Assembly (NCBI GenBank): GCA_050084515.1
Contig: CM114275.1
Span: 25,792,001-25,856,000 of the forward strand
Source: Blasia pusilla
Lineage: Eukaryota; Marchantiophyta; Marchantiopsida; Blasiales
Direction: 5' to 3'
DNA length: 64,000 bases
In this document: positions 1 to 12,329 of the stretch, in pieces
How the letters are laid out: each line of letters begins with the position of its first letter
Numbering within the stretch: the first letter of the stretch is position 1
Position numbers and translations under genes: made by a program
Notes under the pieces: generated by a model
Told to the model about the DNA's origin: nothing
The model's database searches: none
The model's input: only the letters and a program-made list of their open reading frames with translations

Positions 1-1469
1 ACCTGTATTGTTCGGGCTCTACATTGACAAACTTGAAGAGGTGCTTTCTGGAGTGAATGGAGATCCACCAGAGCTAGCACACTGCCTCATCCCCCTGCTC
101 TTGTATGCACATGATATGGTTTTGATGTCTAGAATAACACATGGGCTCCAACTTTACCTGAATGCACTTTCAAGCTTCTGTACCAAATTAGGCAGGGAAG
201 TTAACTTGCTGAAAACGAAGATAATCATCTTTGGATCACAGCTCCCTACGGCACAGCGGTCACATACTTTCACCTTCAGCCAGGGACTGAGAAGGGAGGT
301 CATTGAGATTGTGGGTGAGTATATATACCTGGGGGTGGGGGTACAACTCAAACCCAATAACCAATGGAGAACCAATGGGAGTCGCAACAAGATCAATGGA
401 GGCTTGAGGGGTCTACACCTGCTACAATCCAATTGCACAAGAATGGAACTCTAGCATATTCCTCAAAAACTCCATCTCTTCAAAGATCTAGTGATCCCAG
501 CCACACTCTATGCATATGAGGTGTGGGGCCCCAGCTCCAAGGCTTGGCCCCAGGGCCTTGAGACCCCCCACAAACTCTTCATGCGTCAAAGTCTGGGCAT
601 TAGGAAAACCACACCCTACAACATTCTATTGGCTGAGTTTGGGGGGATACCAATGGAGATCCATGCTATTAAAAATTTGATCACATTTCTCCAACACCTC
701 GAGGATATCTACGAGGACGATCCCAATTGTCTATCCGCTAGGGCCTATGTGGTTTCAAAAAGTAGTGCCACCCTTGGGGCTAAAAATGGTACTATGACTG
801 CACGGAGTGGCTCAAGAAATGGGAATACCCATCGGTGACTTGCCTACGGCCACCCACCAGGACCTTGCTGAACAATTACACAACAATTACATTGCCATCA
901 ATCGGGGCCGACACCAACATCTTTGGGAAAGCACGGGGAATTCATCTCACAAAGATGGTAAAAGAATGAGGCGCTACCACACCCTCATGAACAACTTCAG
1001 ATCCGTGCAACAAGCCTCCTACATCTCTGCCCCCATTCCCAGTAAGTTACGTCATACATTAGCGAGATTCAGATGTGGCTCTACTGACCTGAAGAGTGAG
1101 AAAGGAAACTTCTTAGTGAAGAAAAGGGAGGACAGATTATGTAGATTTTGCAACTCGGGGACTTATTGATGATGAACATCACTACCTCTTCGACTGCACC
1201 TTTTACATTCACATTAGGCTTGACTTCCGAGATCTCTTTGTTCACTGGGAACCCAGGGTCCTCGCGTTCATGGCTAGGTAGAATCAGACTCAGATTTCTA
1301 AATTCTTGCATAGTTGTGTGAAGACCAAGGACACTCACCTAGCTCTGAGGATCCCTTAGGCCCTCGTTGGTGCTTGCTCTCTCTCCAAAATTGTTGTTAA
1401 GTCTCAAAACTAAGTCCCATGGCCCTATGGGGTCCCCGTGGCCAATAAATCTATTCATTCATTCATTCT
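1..1469 (+). mobile_element. 3' end of a non-LTR (LINE-type) retrotransposon
   Basis: The window opens inside a reverse transcriptase gene that continues to the left. The sequence ends in a short (ATTC)n run after an AATAAA-like signal near 1443, as expected for a LINE 3' terminus with a simple-repeat tail. The coding part is broken (see the pseudogene entry). The 5' part lies outside the window, so clade and full length cannot be given. Confidence 0.75.
8..1282 (+). pseudogene. LINE reverse transcriptase, C-terminal part, broken
   Basis: Three partly overlapping open stretches (8-454, 491-838, 807-1169) in different frames give consecutive parts of one LINE polyprotein. The first holds the palm-domain box, read as LLLYAHDMVLMSR; the usual YADD is changed to YAHD, which removes a catalytic aspartate. 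The middle part (ATLYAYEVWGP and following) is the thumb/connection region. The end, with CRFC followed by DDEHHYLFDC, is the Cys/His zinc-binding tail seen in plant LINEs. Stops and frameshifts separate all parts, so this is a dead copy. It encoded the enzyme for target-primed reverse transcription. Confidence 0.8.
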
Positions 1470-1554
1470 CTCTCCACCCATCCCAGTCTCAAGCACCGTC
1501 CAACTAGGGCGCAGGGTCTATGGTCGCAAAGCTACGACATGCACTACTTAATGA

Positions 1555-1704
<150 letters not shown>

Positions 1705-2345
1705 CAATCGAGTCACTACTTTAGTCCTTTACAAAATTTCCTTAAATTATGGTCTATGGTCATAAGGCTATAACAAGAACTACTTACTGAGAAAACTCGC
1801 AAATTAGAATCCATAGGGCAGATTTTTAGCTTGTGATGTTGGGGATGTTTCTTCCTGCTACTACTTGGTCTCCTGCACAGAGTTGATAACACACATAACA
1901 AGAGCACATGATGAAACAACGTCATTGACAATGACTTTATAATAGGAACTCTAGAAAAATCTAGACATTTGAGGAGAGTGTTTGAATTACGTTAAGGCAG
2001 GAACACGAGAGTGTGAGCTGCTACCCTACTACCCCTGGTGACATAGATTGAGCAAGAGAGTTTTGTACATGAGAAGGAAAATGAGCTGTATCTATCGAGT
2101 TCAATGGTCTCTTTCAAAAGCGAATGCAAATAGAAGTTGAGTGAGCTGATGGACATCATTACAAAGCTGCTAACAATCCGCCCACTTGATCTCCTACTTT
2201 CCATTTTTTTCCTCAAAGTCTTCTTCCCCTAGTTTGTTATCGCCTATTGAGTATCTGGATGGGAATCAAGAATCAGTCTCACATTTCTCAAAAGGCTTCG
2301 AGATGGTCTGCAAAGTCTTGATATCACTTGATCTAGTGCTTGTGC

Positions 2346-2873
2346 CTAAACCCGACCTGCTTGCTTATTTGTAGGGGCTTGCAGCAGTTCTTGAAGGAAG
2401 ATCAAAGTGCATGACAACTCATCTTGCAGGGAGGTCAGGGATATTTGCAATGGTTTCAAGAGTTGCTGGATGTGATCATCAAAGTCATTTTCGGTGGTGG
2501 CTTGCAAAGAGCAGACCATGAAAAATAGGAGATCTATCATGCGACCTTGTATACCTTGGCATAAATATCTCCCAAGAATAGTACAAACCAGACATCTCGT
2601 TCCAATAGTACTTCTCCTTGCAAGGAAAAGTGCTTGGACAATTTGGCTTTCAAATTTTTCTCAAGCTTCTTGATGTCTACAACTGCTCGACTGCGACAGA
2701 TTGGACACCCGAATTTGTTGTAAAGCGTGTAAATTGACATTAATCCTCTTATACCTACTTATTGATGAACTTGAGAGGTACTTCCCCGAGCCATTGAAAA
2801 AGAAAAATTCTCGGCTAAGTAGTCCCAACGATTTTCTAAAAGAGCTGCTGCAGTCCCCACACTCGTGCAACAC
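2346..2873 (-). pseudogene. Possible degraded coding exons, unrecognised
   Basis: Three overlapping minus-strand open stretches (2661-2873, 2537-2740, 2346-2540) look protein-like. One contains FGCPICRSRAVVDIKKLEKN, with a CPIC pair and a Lys-rich helix. Another contains DFDDHIQQLLKPLQ followed by further amphipathic residues. A GTATAC donor near 2563 and an AG acceptor near 2500 could join the last two. I do not recognise the family. There is no clear start or promoter, so the call is tentative; it may be a fragment of a host gene or of transposon cargo. Confidence 0.25.
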
Positions 2874-3899
2874 GAACCAAAGGCGACAATCCCATCGCTC
2901 TTGCAGCGAGAGACTAACTACTTGACTGGATTTGTATTCGGCTTAGGGCAGCTTAGATCCTCGTCGCAATGCAGCCTCTTAAATCGATGACTATGTTTAC
3001 CTATTCCTTTCTCACAATAGAGGCCATTTGGCCCGGCCTTGAATTTACACGATTTACAGTTTGCCCAATGGTCGGATCACTAGATAAAGTGAAAAATGAA
3101 AATGAGAAAACTTCTACGAGACTTCCTACACGATTTCTAATTTCCAAAGGATATTATGAGAATCGACTTGGGTCTACGTATTGCTTGTACTCAAGTAAAT
3201 TTTCCTAGTGATCTCCCTCTCTCTGAGCAGGAAGGATGACCACGATAGGCAAGCAAAGAACCACGAAGATTTCAATCGAGAGAGTGTTGCAGATTGCGCA
3301 AGAGAGAGACAACGCTTTGAAGAGAGAGAAAGTCTAGGAGAGAAAACAACACAGTGACATAATTGAAATAGCCTATAAAAGAATTCAAACCTACCTCAAG
3401 TTTTTTTTCTCCTTTAGCATCTCCTTTTTTTCAACAAAACTAATCACACTCTCTTCATCCACTATTGCACCTTGAATTCCCGGTATGTCACTCTCTCCAC
3501 ATAGGGTAGGGTTTAGTGTGATCCAATACAACGTTGGGAGTAGTGCTAGTTTACAAGCTCGCTCAAATGTGCGACTTGTTTTTTTTATTAGGATTTTTGC
3601 GCGAAGAAAACATCGGAAGAGCTAAACGGATCTTCCAACCCACGCCCGATATGTAATATGCCACATCAGACAATATATGCCACGTCAACTAGGTGTCACC
3701 CTACATTCTCTAATTGCATGCTTGTGTAAGGGGTTTAGGTTAATATTTTTATGCAAATAGACCTAAATGTCATCGAAACATCCCACATCAATTCATATGA
3801 ACCAATTTTTTCATACCTCCTCTCATCATTGGATAGGTCCATCGAACATGAGAAACTGACCACTCGGTTCACTATATCTCCAAACACAACCCACTCTAG
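2874..3899. other. Non-coding stretch, nothing recognised
   Basis: No convincing gene. The part from 3210 to 3360 is purine-rich with repeated GAGAGA. A TATAAAA-like string near 3375 and the following 'cctttagcatctcc' could be promoter-like, but no reading frame follows. The MITE at 3900 interrupts this sequence. Confidence 0.4.
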
Positions 3900-4247
3900 C
3901 AAGGTTGCATGTGGACCAAGTCTGAGTCCGTGGACATGTCCATGTCCGTGAAGATGTCCATGTCCGTGGAATTATGTCCGTCCAATAGAACGACTTGTCC
4001 ATATGGGCCTCACCTTTTCCTTCTTTCTCAATCCCCTTACTTGCCTTCGTGTTCTATACTCCCCCATTTCTTCTTCCCTCCACCTCCACTCCCTCCTGCC
4101 TCATTGCTCCTTTCATCATGTCCTTGCCTTCCATCATGGACTAAAAGTGTGGGTCCCACCTCTTGGAACCCATGTTCATGGACATGTCCAAACTTCTACG
4201 TCCATGTACGTCCTAAGGAAAGACTTGTCCATTTTTGTGCAACCATG
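3900..4247. mobile_element. hAT-like MITE, copy 1
   Basis: A 348-bp element with terminal inverted repeats CAAGGTTGCA at the left and the complement CATGGTTGCA at the right. It is flanked by a perfect 8-bp target duplication, cactctag, at 3892-3899 and 4248-4255. Eight-base duplications and CAnGG-type termini are typical of hAT elements. Inside are repeated 'gtccgtggacatgtccat' modules near both ends and a pyrimidine-rich centre. The open frames here recur in the copy at 8675 and are not genes. Confidence 0.85.
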
Positions 4248-4290
4248 CACTCTAGTATCCGCCTTTTTTTGCTGTTGTCTCATTCCAAAT

Positions 4291-4580
4291 ACATCTTCTT
4301 CATTTTTTGGCTCTACCCTTCTTTTTGAACCCATCCATAAATCATGAAATTTTTTCCTCTCTATGCACTTTAGTGTCACGATCCCAATAGAAAAAGAATA
4401 CTTGAAACATTACGAGTAAAAATTCAAAGAAGACTTGAAACATCACTAGTAAATGGCTCCTCTTTCTTCTTCATTTTTTGGCCCTCCTCTTCTTCCTTAA
4501 ATCCATAAATCTTGAATTTTTTTTGTAACATGCAGTTTAGTCACAAGATCCCAATAGAAAAATAAAATATTGAAATAACT
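4291..4580. repeat. Diverged direct duplication of about 115 bp
   Basis: The stretch 4291-4411 (from 'tcttcttcattttttggc' to the 'gatcccaatagaaaaa' part) recurs with substitutions at 4465-4580. It is non-coding and probably an old local duplication. The first copy begins shortly after the MITE. Confidence 0.6.
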
Positions 4581-7500
4581 ACACGTAGTGGGAATTTAAA
4601 ATCTAAAACCCTAAATGTGGTGTTCCAATTTTAAATTGAATAAGGAGAACAATATGAAAGATCCACACTGTCCAAGTATAAGGGAAAATTTCCAACCCCA
4701 TATCCCTCATGTTTTAGCTCAATCTAACGGTGGAGGCTTGATGTGCGTGAGTGATAAGATCATATTTCTAAGAAGACTTGAAACATTACTCCTATTATTG
4801 AGGAGTTGGGCTACAAAGAAAGTATCCACTATTGAGTGAGTTTCTCAAAGAAAATTTTAGGAATTATGCATATAGACGAAGCTAGAGTGGGATTGCCAAT
4901 TGGAGTGAAATTCCTTGATTATGTGCAAATACAATCCGCATTGCTAATTACATCCATATCTATATAATAAATATTAATGATCTTCCCAACACATAGGTAA
5001 ATTGATCTACATAAAAAATACACTCATGTATATATACCAATATTACACAAAAAATTCAAAGTACAAATGACTTACATGACGAGTTCTACTCTCAAATCTA
5101 CATTGGCATATCGAGTCGCATCCACCCTTTACTATGAGGGAATCTAGGCTCTAATACTCAAGCTCATAGCAAACACTAACTCTCCAAGTGCTCCAAGAGT
5201 CCAAAGGCTCAACATGAGAAATATGACTTCTAAAAGCCAACTCTCTTATTTATATAGCCTTAAGAAGAGCCACAAGAGCCAAAAGAGCTCTTCCCCTAAG
5301 AATAGCTCTAAACTGATAAACATTATTGAAGGACCATTGACTCAATCAACGTGTTGCCTAGCCAAAATAGTAAAAGAGAGGAATTTCCCAAAATAACAAT
5401 CTCAACACAATGGAACTAATTCCAACATCATTTGACATCTCAAGATGAAGTTATCACCAAACAGCCAGTTGACTCTTCTTACACCGTTGACAGAGTCGAC
5501 CTGTCACCTCTACATGTCAGCTAACCAAGATGTGACACAAATTTTAGAGATGTTTGAGAGTAAAATGAAAAATTATAGAGATGATTGATCCTCAAGGTAG
5601 TCCGAGTCTCCCACTTGAATTATGTTGGTATGAAAACCCTGACCAAGAAATAGAAGACTTCAAATACAAGTTGATTGATGCAAATTTCAATATTGAATTG
5701 CTAGCAAGAGCTTGGAGATGTCAAAGTTCATATGTCCCATACATCATGTGCGGATAGTATATGTCCCATATGTACCGTGGAAAATAAAAACTAATTGACA
5801 ACGATTGCCCTTAAACAATGTCATAATTTTCCATCAATTTAAGATATCTACCATACAATTGGAAATTCATCGATATGGTTTGAATTTGTCTTGTGATCAA
5901 TCATTAATCCCATCTAGTGCTTTGTAAAGTCAATTTTATTTTGAACCCTAAAACCATTAGAAGGTTAGTATTATCATCTAATTTTTAAGGGTATATTGTC
6001 AAAATTTTCTATCTCATTTCTTTGGACTCTTATAAATATTTTGGCATTTCTTGATGCTCTGGTTGATGTTGCAATTCTTGTTCTAACTTATAAATTATAA
6101 ATAACTGCATTTCCCATATAATTTCACTTTCATCACATTCAATCATCCTTGTTCCATGAACCAAGACCATGCGAGTTTCAACAAAATATTTGCGAAAAAT
6201 CTTATTCCGTAGAATTTTTTGAGAATTTTTTGAAATATGCATCACATGAATTTATACATATGATACATATTTCAAACCTCATGACCATTGTATTTATACA
6301 TTTTCCAAATTTAGAACCCTGATGAGATATAGTGAGAGCTCAATGCACACTCAAGTTCTTTAATGCAACCATTTCACCATTGAGAGTTATGAAAAGCTTT
6401 ATTCGACAGTTCAGACATTAACTAGTGTCTGTGTCATCTTTGTGTGCTCAGATCCGCATCAGATCACTAATATTGCATGGAATAGTCTAGGTAAGATCTA
6501 TATCTACTCTTACGATTAAGCTTTATGTACTAGGCGCTATTGAGCTCTACTCTTACAATTATGCTTTTTGCTTTGTGTATGCAGGTTCTCCACAGAAAAT
6601 GAAGTCCGGGTTGCAGTCGGTGTTAGAAGCAAGCAACTCCCGGTTGCAGTTCCAAATCTTAAGAAGCCTCCCACTTGTAGTTCGGGTGGTCAAGAAGAAC
6701 AACTCGTGAGTCATCTCTTGTCTCCGATAGCTCTCGATTCATATTCACCGAGGTTTAGCTCCTAAAGCTCGTCTCTCTTGCTCTTGGGATTGGTCCACCT
6801 TCCATCTTTGCAAACATTCATACAACACATTAATAGAGATATCGAGGGTATGGAAATACCATGGCAACCAAAATAATAGCAAAGAAATTGACATAGGGGA
6901 AAGGAAAGAGTGTTGCCACAGATACTTTGAAGAAGCATTATGATGTAAAGAGTTATGATCCCCAAGTACTTAAGAGTTCCAAATAGTTTCCCATATCTTT
7001 GGAGGATTGCATCCGGCTGAGTAAATGGAAGAAGTCGCATTTTGGCGTAAGCCCTCCTTGGAGGACAAAGCTCACCCGTGAGCATGCCCCAGGCTTCGAG
7101 AATGCCATAAAGCATTCTCTCTCAACTTTGAGAGAGCCTGCTTTTTCAAATAAAGAATACTTTCCAAAGCCACTTGAGGACTTGGAAAGAGGAAGTCTTG
7201 AGTATCGCCTTCGGACGCCGAGCAACAAAAGAGCACACACATTGGAAACAACTCTATGAAAAAACATGTGAAGACATCGGAACCCAACGTGCAAGATCAA
7301 TGCTCACTATCTAAAAGGGGTTGTTGGGGAATCCCCCGAATGCCAATCAATTCTACCCCACATCCATATGTGACTATAATTAAGGACCCCTCAAGGTGGG
7401 CAAAAGTGTAAGGATGTGGTAGTCAACATTCAGATTGTGATCTAAGGTTTGGATTGTGAGTAGAGTAGGGAGCTCAACCAATATATGAAACTACTCACAC

Positions 7501-8674
7501 AATGCCCGTCAAGGCAATAAATCTGTGCTTTGGAACTATGTTTATGAGTGTCTACTTGCCAGATTTTCCCTACTAGTTTAGAAGTACTCAACTTGAGTAC
7601 TTTAAGACAAGAAAACACTTATCTATTTGGCTATTCAAGGATGCTGAACGCAACTCTACCAAGAAAGTAAGCACTATGGCCATAGCTCAAGCATAAATAG
7701 CCGTGGCCTTCATGGAAACTTAGCAGTTGCGGCCCAAACAACGCTAGGGCGACGCTGCCTTTACAAAATGTGCAATTGGAGGCCTAAGAAGGAGAGCAGC
7801 CACGGGCCTAACAAAAAAGTAGCCGAGTCCTTACTGCTAAGCCATAGGATTCCACTAGGGAAACAAGATGAACCCCACCCAAATTGAGACCCAGATCCTG
7901 CAAAAGGCATTGAGAAGCCTGCGTGCATTGGAAAGCCCTACCCACTTGGATCCATGGTTCAAAACCTGATCAAAAACCTCAATTCAAGCACAATTCTTGC
8001 GATGATAGCGTGTGTTCTTAAGCCTTACCCACCCACAATCCATCCTGCACAACCTGATCTAAAACCAAAATTCAAAGAGGAGCAAAAAACCAAAGGGAAA
8101 TCGAGAATGTAAGGGAAAAATTGCAGAGGCAAAAAGTGAGGGTGGAGACGTAGAATTGGAGCCATGCGACAGGAGGGTGGGGCAGAGAGAGGATAGGTTT
8201 TTGAGCCAAATCTAGATGGATAGTCTGTGCAAGTGCGCTTGAGGGCCCATGTGCGCATGACCAAGGCAAATGGGTAGAAAGTTTACCTGAGCGCGGGGCA
8301 GAGTTGCAACGCGAGGGCGGGGCTAGATGGAGTGAGAGAGTAACAACATGTTGGCTAAGGGCCCATGGACTAGCAGTGGAGCAATGAAGAATGGAAGGGC
8401 AAAGTTAGAGGGGTAGTGGGTTAGGGCAGTGGGAAGGAGGCAGCGGAAGGGCGGGCGAGGGGGCTAGCGGGTATCCAACGGCCAGATAGATCTATCCATT
8501 TTGATTGAGCAGCTACCGAGCCAATCAACGGCCCTTTCACGACAGAGGCGAGGCATGTCAATCCCCGATTGATGGCCTTAGGGCGGCGGCGGCGGCGATT
8601 GCCCTCCACGGAGTAGGATAGGGTTGGCGGAGATTAGGGATAGGTTTGGGTAAGATTTTGACCCTATCCCTAAC
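4581..8674. other. 4.1 kb without a supported gene
   Basis: AT-rich unique-looking DNA on the left, becoming GC-richer after 7.7 kb. Short open frames (5214-5396, 6568-6765, 6953-7300 and others) have no recognisable motifs and overlap on both strands. I see no LTR pair, tRNA or promoter that I can defend. Confidence 0.4.
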
Positions 8675-9004
8675 CAAGGTTGCATGTGGACAAAGTCCGT
8701 GTCCGTGGACATGTCCATATCCGTGGACTTATGTCCGTCCTATGGAAGGACTTGTTCGTATGGGCCCCACCTTTCTCTTCTTTTTCATTCCCCTTACTTG
8801 CCTTCGTGTTCCATACTCCCACATTTCTTCCTCCCTCTACCTCCACTCCCTCCTCCCTCATCGCTCCTCTCATCCTTGCCTTGCCTTCCATCATGGACTA
8901 AAAGTATGGATCCCACCTCTTGGAACCCATGTCCGTGGACATGTCCATACTTGTTTGTCCATGTTCGTCCTAAGGAAGGACTTGTCCATTTTTGTGCAAC
9001 CATG
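8675..9004. mobile_element. hAT-like MITE, copy 2
   Basis: Same family and orientation as the element at 3900-4247. It has the same CAAGGTTGCA left end and GCAACCATG right end, the same 'gtccgtggacatgtccat' modules and the same pyrimidine-rich core. The flanks are 'tccctaac' on the left and 'tccctagg' on the right, an 8-bp target duplication that has diverged at two positions. The several overlapping reading frames on both strands are by-products of this repeat. Confidence 0.8.
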
Positions 9005-9309
9005 TCCCTAGGATTTTTTTTTTTAAAAACACCCCTCCATTATTTCTTTTCTTTCTCTTATTTAAAAGAATTCCCCATTTAATTTTCCATTTGGATAGGT
9101 TACCAACCCTATCACCGACCCAATCTATAATAACGATTTCTTAATTAAAATTTTACTCTCATCAAATTTTTCCTTTCCATTCTCTACTTTGATACATTAT
9201 CGACCCTAACTTAGAACCTACTCGAATTATTTTAAAATTAAATTATTTCTGAAAATTTTTTATTGCAATTACCGTGTTTATATAATAGTTTCTTGGTGTG
9301 TTGTGCAGA

Positions 9310-10912
9310 TGGCGAGTGTTGGTGGGTCATTAATGGACGTGGAGAGATTTTTGCTCAGTGATGTCGCAAACACACCGAGTGCGCAACATATTCCAAGGAG
9401 ATAATGTCAATCTACAAAAGAACACGTCTCCAATGTAAGCCACAACAACGCCCACTATGATAATTTTTTCAGATATAACCTAATTACTTTTGATCATGTG
9501 TTCTAACCTCATTTCTGGACAGACTTCCCATTCCATCAAGTCCTAAGGATTTGCGTGACTTCCAAAAATTCACTCTTTCCTGAAACATCTCTAACGTAAG
9601 TTGATTCCATTCATGATCATTTAGCAAGTCCAAAATTCCATCCTCCATTGTCACAACTTCTAATATTATTTTCTTTGTTTCTTAAATTTTTATGTTATTC
9701 TAAAATTCCCATTCCATTGAATCTTATTGATATACCTGATTTTCGAAAGGTTGTACGTGGCGAAGCCCAAAAACCAAAACTTTCCATTCGCACAAATAGA
9801 ATGGAAGTTCTCAAGGAAAAAAAGAGGACCTACTATCATGAGTATAGGAAAATAAGGAAAGCACTTCATGGTCAAGTTGATCCTTCTTTGGTTCTTGACA
9901 CTATTTGAACTTCTCCAAATATGGAGATTTTGACTACCCGAAGTCAAATCATACGGTATCTATCTTACTTTTAATATCCTGACTAAAAATTGTTCATTTC
10001 TCATTTATGATTTGTGTCTATTGTTTATAAGATGTTGAATTTTTTTCAAGCCTTCCAATGCAAATGGAGTTTTGGTAGGAGAAAATCAAGAAGTTCATCT
10101 TGGATCCACAGAGAACATTTACATGTTGCCAAGACCAATACTTGAGTTATCTCATCGTGCACTCCATGAAGTTATTGAGAATGCTTCTACGATCAACCCA
10201 ACTACTTATGAACCATGAGAACCACCAAGAGTTGAGTTACCTACCGCTTTCCCTATTCCACATGAACTTTGTGAAGGTGTACATGAAGTTGACAATTCTT
10301 TGACTCTTTCCCATCTTGGGAATAAAGAAATTTCAAGAGTAATTTCTTCCACTTGTAATGGAGTTGTGTTACCTACAAAAAGTACCACTATATATACCAA
10401 ATGCTTCTGTAATTCGTCAAGTGTCTATTGTTGATAGGGTAGATAGAATCTTGCAAGCAAACCAAATTTCCAAGAGAGTGATATTAGGAAGTTGCAATTG
10501 CAAAAGGGTTTGAATGATACCAATGGTTGCCATACGTTGGGTTCTATGACAAAAATATGCCCATCATATTCTGCCTTGCATTGGAAATGTAAAATGGTCA
10601 AAGGTCATATGGCATGTGTTGTGGCCATCAGAGAATATATGTGCCCCTCTTAAAATCATCTCCTCCATTTTTGAAATCTTTGATTTCAGGTTTTGGTCCT
10701 AGAAGTCTTCATTTCTTTTCACATGCTCACGCTTACAATTCAGCAGTTCAACTTGCATCTACAAGTGTGCACGTAAATCAAGAAGTTGGTTGCATTTGAC
10801 ACTTTAGGATCCAAGGAGGAATCTATCATTCTATCGGACCCTTACATCTTGATATGTGGGCATCCCCAATTTGCTCAACTCTATATTCATGATACTGAAA
10901 ATGAATTTTTTG
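9310..10912 (+). pseudogene. Broken Helitron Rep/helicase gene, N-terminal part
   Basis: The piece 10614-10799 reads MCCGHQRIYVPLLKSSPPFL and continues with HAYNSAVQLAST. This matches the Helitron-like N-terminal domain (C-C-x-G-x-x-x-L-P-x-L ... YNxAxAxxS). The next residues, in shifted frames, read FRIQGGIYHSIG and then FAQLYIHDTENE, again in the family order. An earlier part (9648-9908) has KEKKRTYYHEYRKIRKA, a basic region like the Helitron N-terminus. A possible first exon starts after a CAG at 9310 (MASVGGSLMDVERF). Stops and frameshifts are frequent. No Rep HUH motif or helicase domain follows, so only the front third remains. It encoded the rolling-circle transposition protein. Confidence 0.75.
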
Positions 10913-12272
10913 TATCCGCGGACTTATGTCTGTCCGTGCTACAAACGGATATTTTACGTTATGTTTGGGCGCGTCCCGCCCATAACATAAACTCGGGCTT
11001 AGCTAACCTTCACCTAATCTAGTGACCTATCGCCCATACTTGCATCCATTTGTAGCATGCACCAAGTCTGCACCTCTCTCGTAGAGGCTCGCATAGAGCC
11101 TGTGCATGGCTTGCAGTAAGCCCATTTGGCCCGCATTGGCCTTTGATAGGCCCGTGTAGGGTTTGCATTGGCCCCTAGTGCCCATGGCTGGCCTATGCAG
11201 ACACATGTGCGGGCCAATGGAGCCATGCGCCGGATCATAGCCCGCACACCCATTTGATCCCTTCCTACCTTCCTTAATCTGAGCCCGCACCGTCTCTCTT
11301 TTCTTGGAGCCATGCGCAGGATCATAGCTGCACACCCATTTGATCCCTTCCTACCTCCCTTAATTTGAGCCCGCACCTACTCTCTCGTCTTGAGTCCATG
11401 CGAGTGATCGAGGTACTAGAAACACCCGTGCGAGGACTAATTGGGTATGACCATGGATATTTCCATTTTTTTCCAACCATGCTTGCGAGTCAAATTTGGA
11501 AATTTGAGGCTATCTTATGATAGTGATTTGCGGGTGCATATTCTATCACTTATGTTGCTATCTTGCAACTATAACCAAAGTTGCAACTACTCATAGTTAC
11601 ACATTTTTTTGAGTTCCCATAGCCATAAGAAAGCCGTTAGCTATCTTGCACCTATCAACCGCAAGTTAGTTGCAAATTTTGATTCCCATGCAACTAGATT
11701 ATGACTCCCAATACTCACATGACATTTGTAACATAGTCACACAAACATTCGTAAGAAATACTTGAAACACAAGTGTGAAATGACCAAAAGACAATTGCAA
11801 GACAATTTTTACCCTAGGATTCTGCCTTCTCTTTGCTAGAGGATCTCCCTTAGGACGCAAAGAAGCCCTTGCTGTTTCAAGACTTTTTTTTCCTGTTTCT
11901 TTCCATGGACGAGTGGGGAGGGGTAACATTGCACAGAAACGGACAATTCCGGACATGCTGCCCGGGTACTTGCGGCTTGTATCAGAGCCCGCCGAGCCTA
12001 TAGCGGGCACTCGGGCTGGCCAAGCCTACATCAGTTTTGCAGCCTGCGGCCAAGCGCGCGTAGGGCCGCATATGGCTAGCTATGCCTCCATTGGCATGGG
12101 CAGCCTTAGGCCTGCACATGGTAAGCTCGCGGCCCGCAGGGCAAGCTATGGGCAAGGTTGTACGGAAACAAACAAGCATCATGTTGCCCGAGTATTGGCA
12201 GTCCGCCCTCGGAGCCCGTTGAGACCGTAGCGGGCTCTAGGGGCAGGCTCGGGTGCGGGTTGAGGGTACTCA
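10913..12272. other. GC-richer repetitive stretch without genes
   Basis: Contains short modules related to the MITE ends ('ggacttatgtctgtccgtg' near 10919), then many 'gcccgcac' and 'gggcgcg' words, and the tandem duplication at 11220-11392. Open frames here are low-complexity and share no domain with known proteins. It may be a larger decayed member of the same hAT-like family, since a matching right end lies at 12329. Confidence 0.4.
11220..11392. repeat. Two tandem copies of an 86-87 bp unit
   Basis: Unit 1 (11220-11306) and unit 2 (11307-11392) both run from 'gagccatgcgc' to 'tcttg' with scattered substitutions. A partial third unit begins at 11392. Non-coding. Confidence 0.85.
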
Positions 12273-12329
12273 AGCCCGCACGAACATGAACATGTCTACG
12301 GACACGGACTTTTTCCGTGTGCAACCCTG
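12273..12329. mobile_element. Right terminus of a hAT-like element
   Basis: The right end reads, on the minus strand, CAGGGTTGCACACGG followed by an 'aaagtccgtgtccgtagacatg' type module. These are the same terminal sequences as the MITEs at 3900 and 8675, here with the canonical CAGGG start of hAT inverted repeats. No matching left end was found with confidence. Confidence 0.5.

Noticed and set aside
3909-4347. Overlapping frames rich in Ser/Pro/Leu, repeated at 8646-9082
   Set aside because: They fall within the two MITEs and follow the pyrimidine-rich core.
6953-7300. 115-residue minus-strand frame
   Set aside because: No motif, three other frames overlap it, and codon content is unremarkable.
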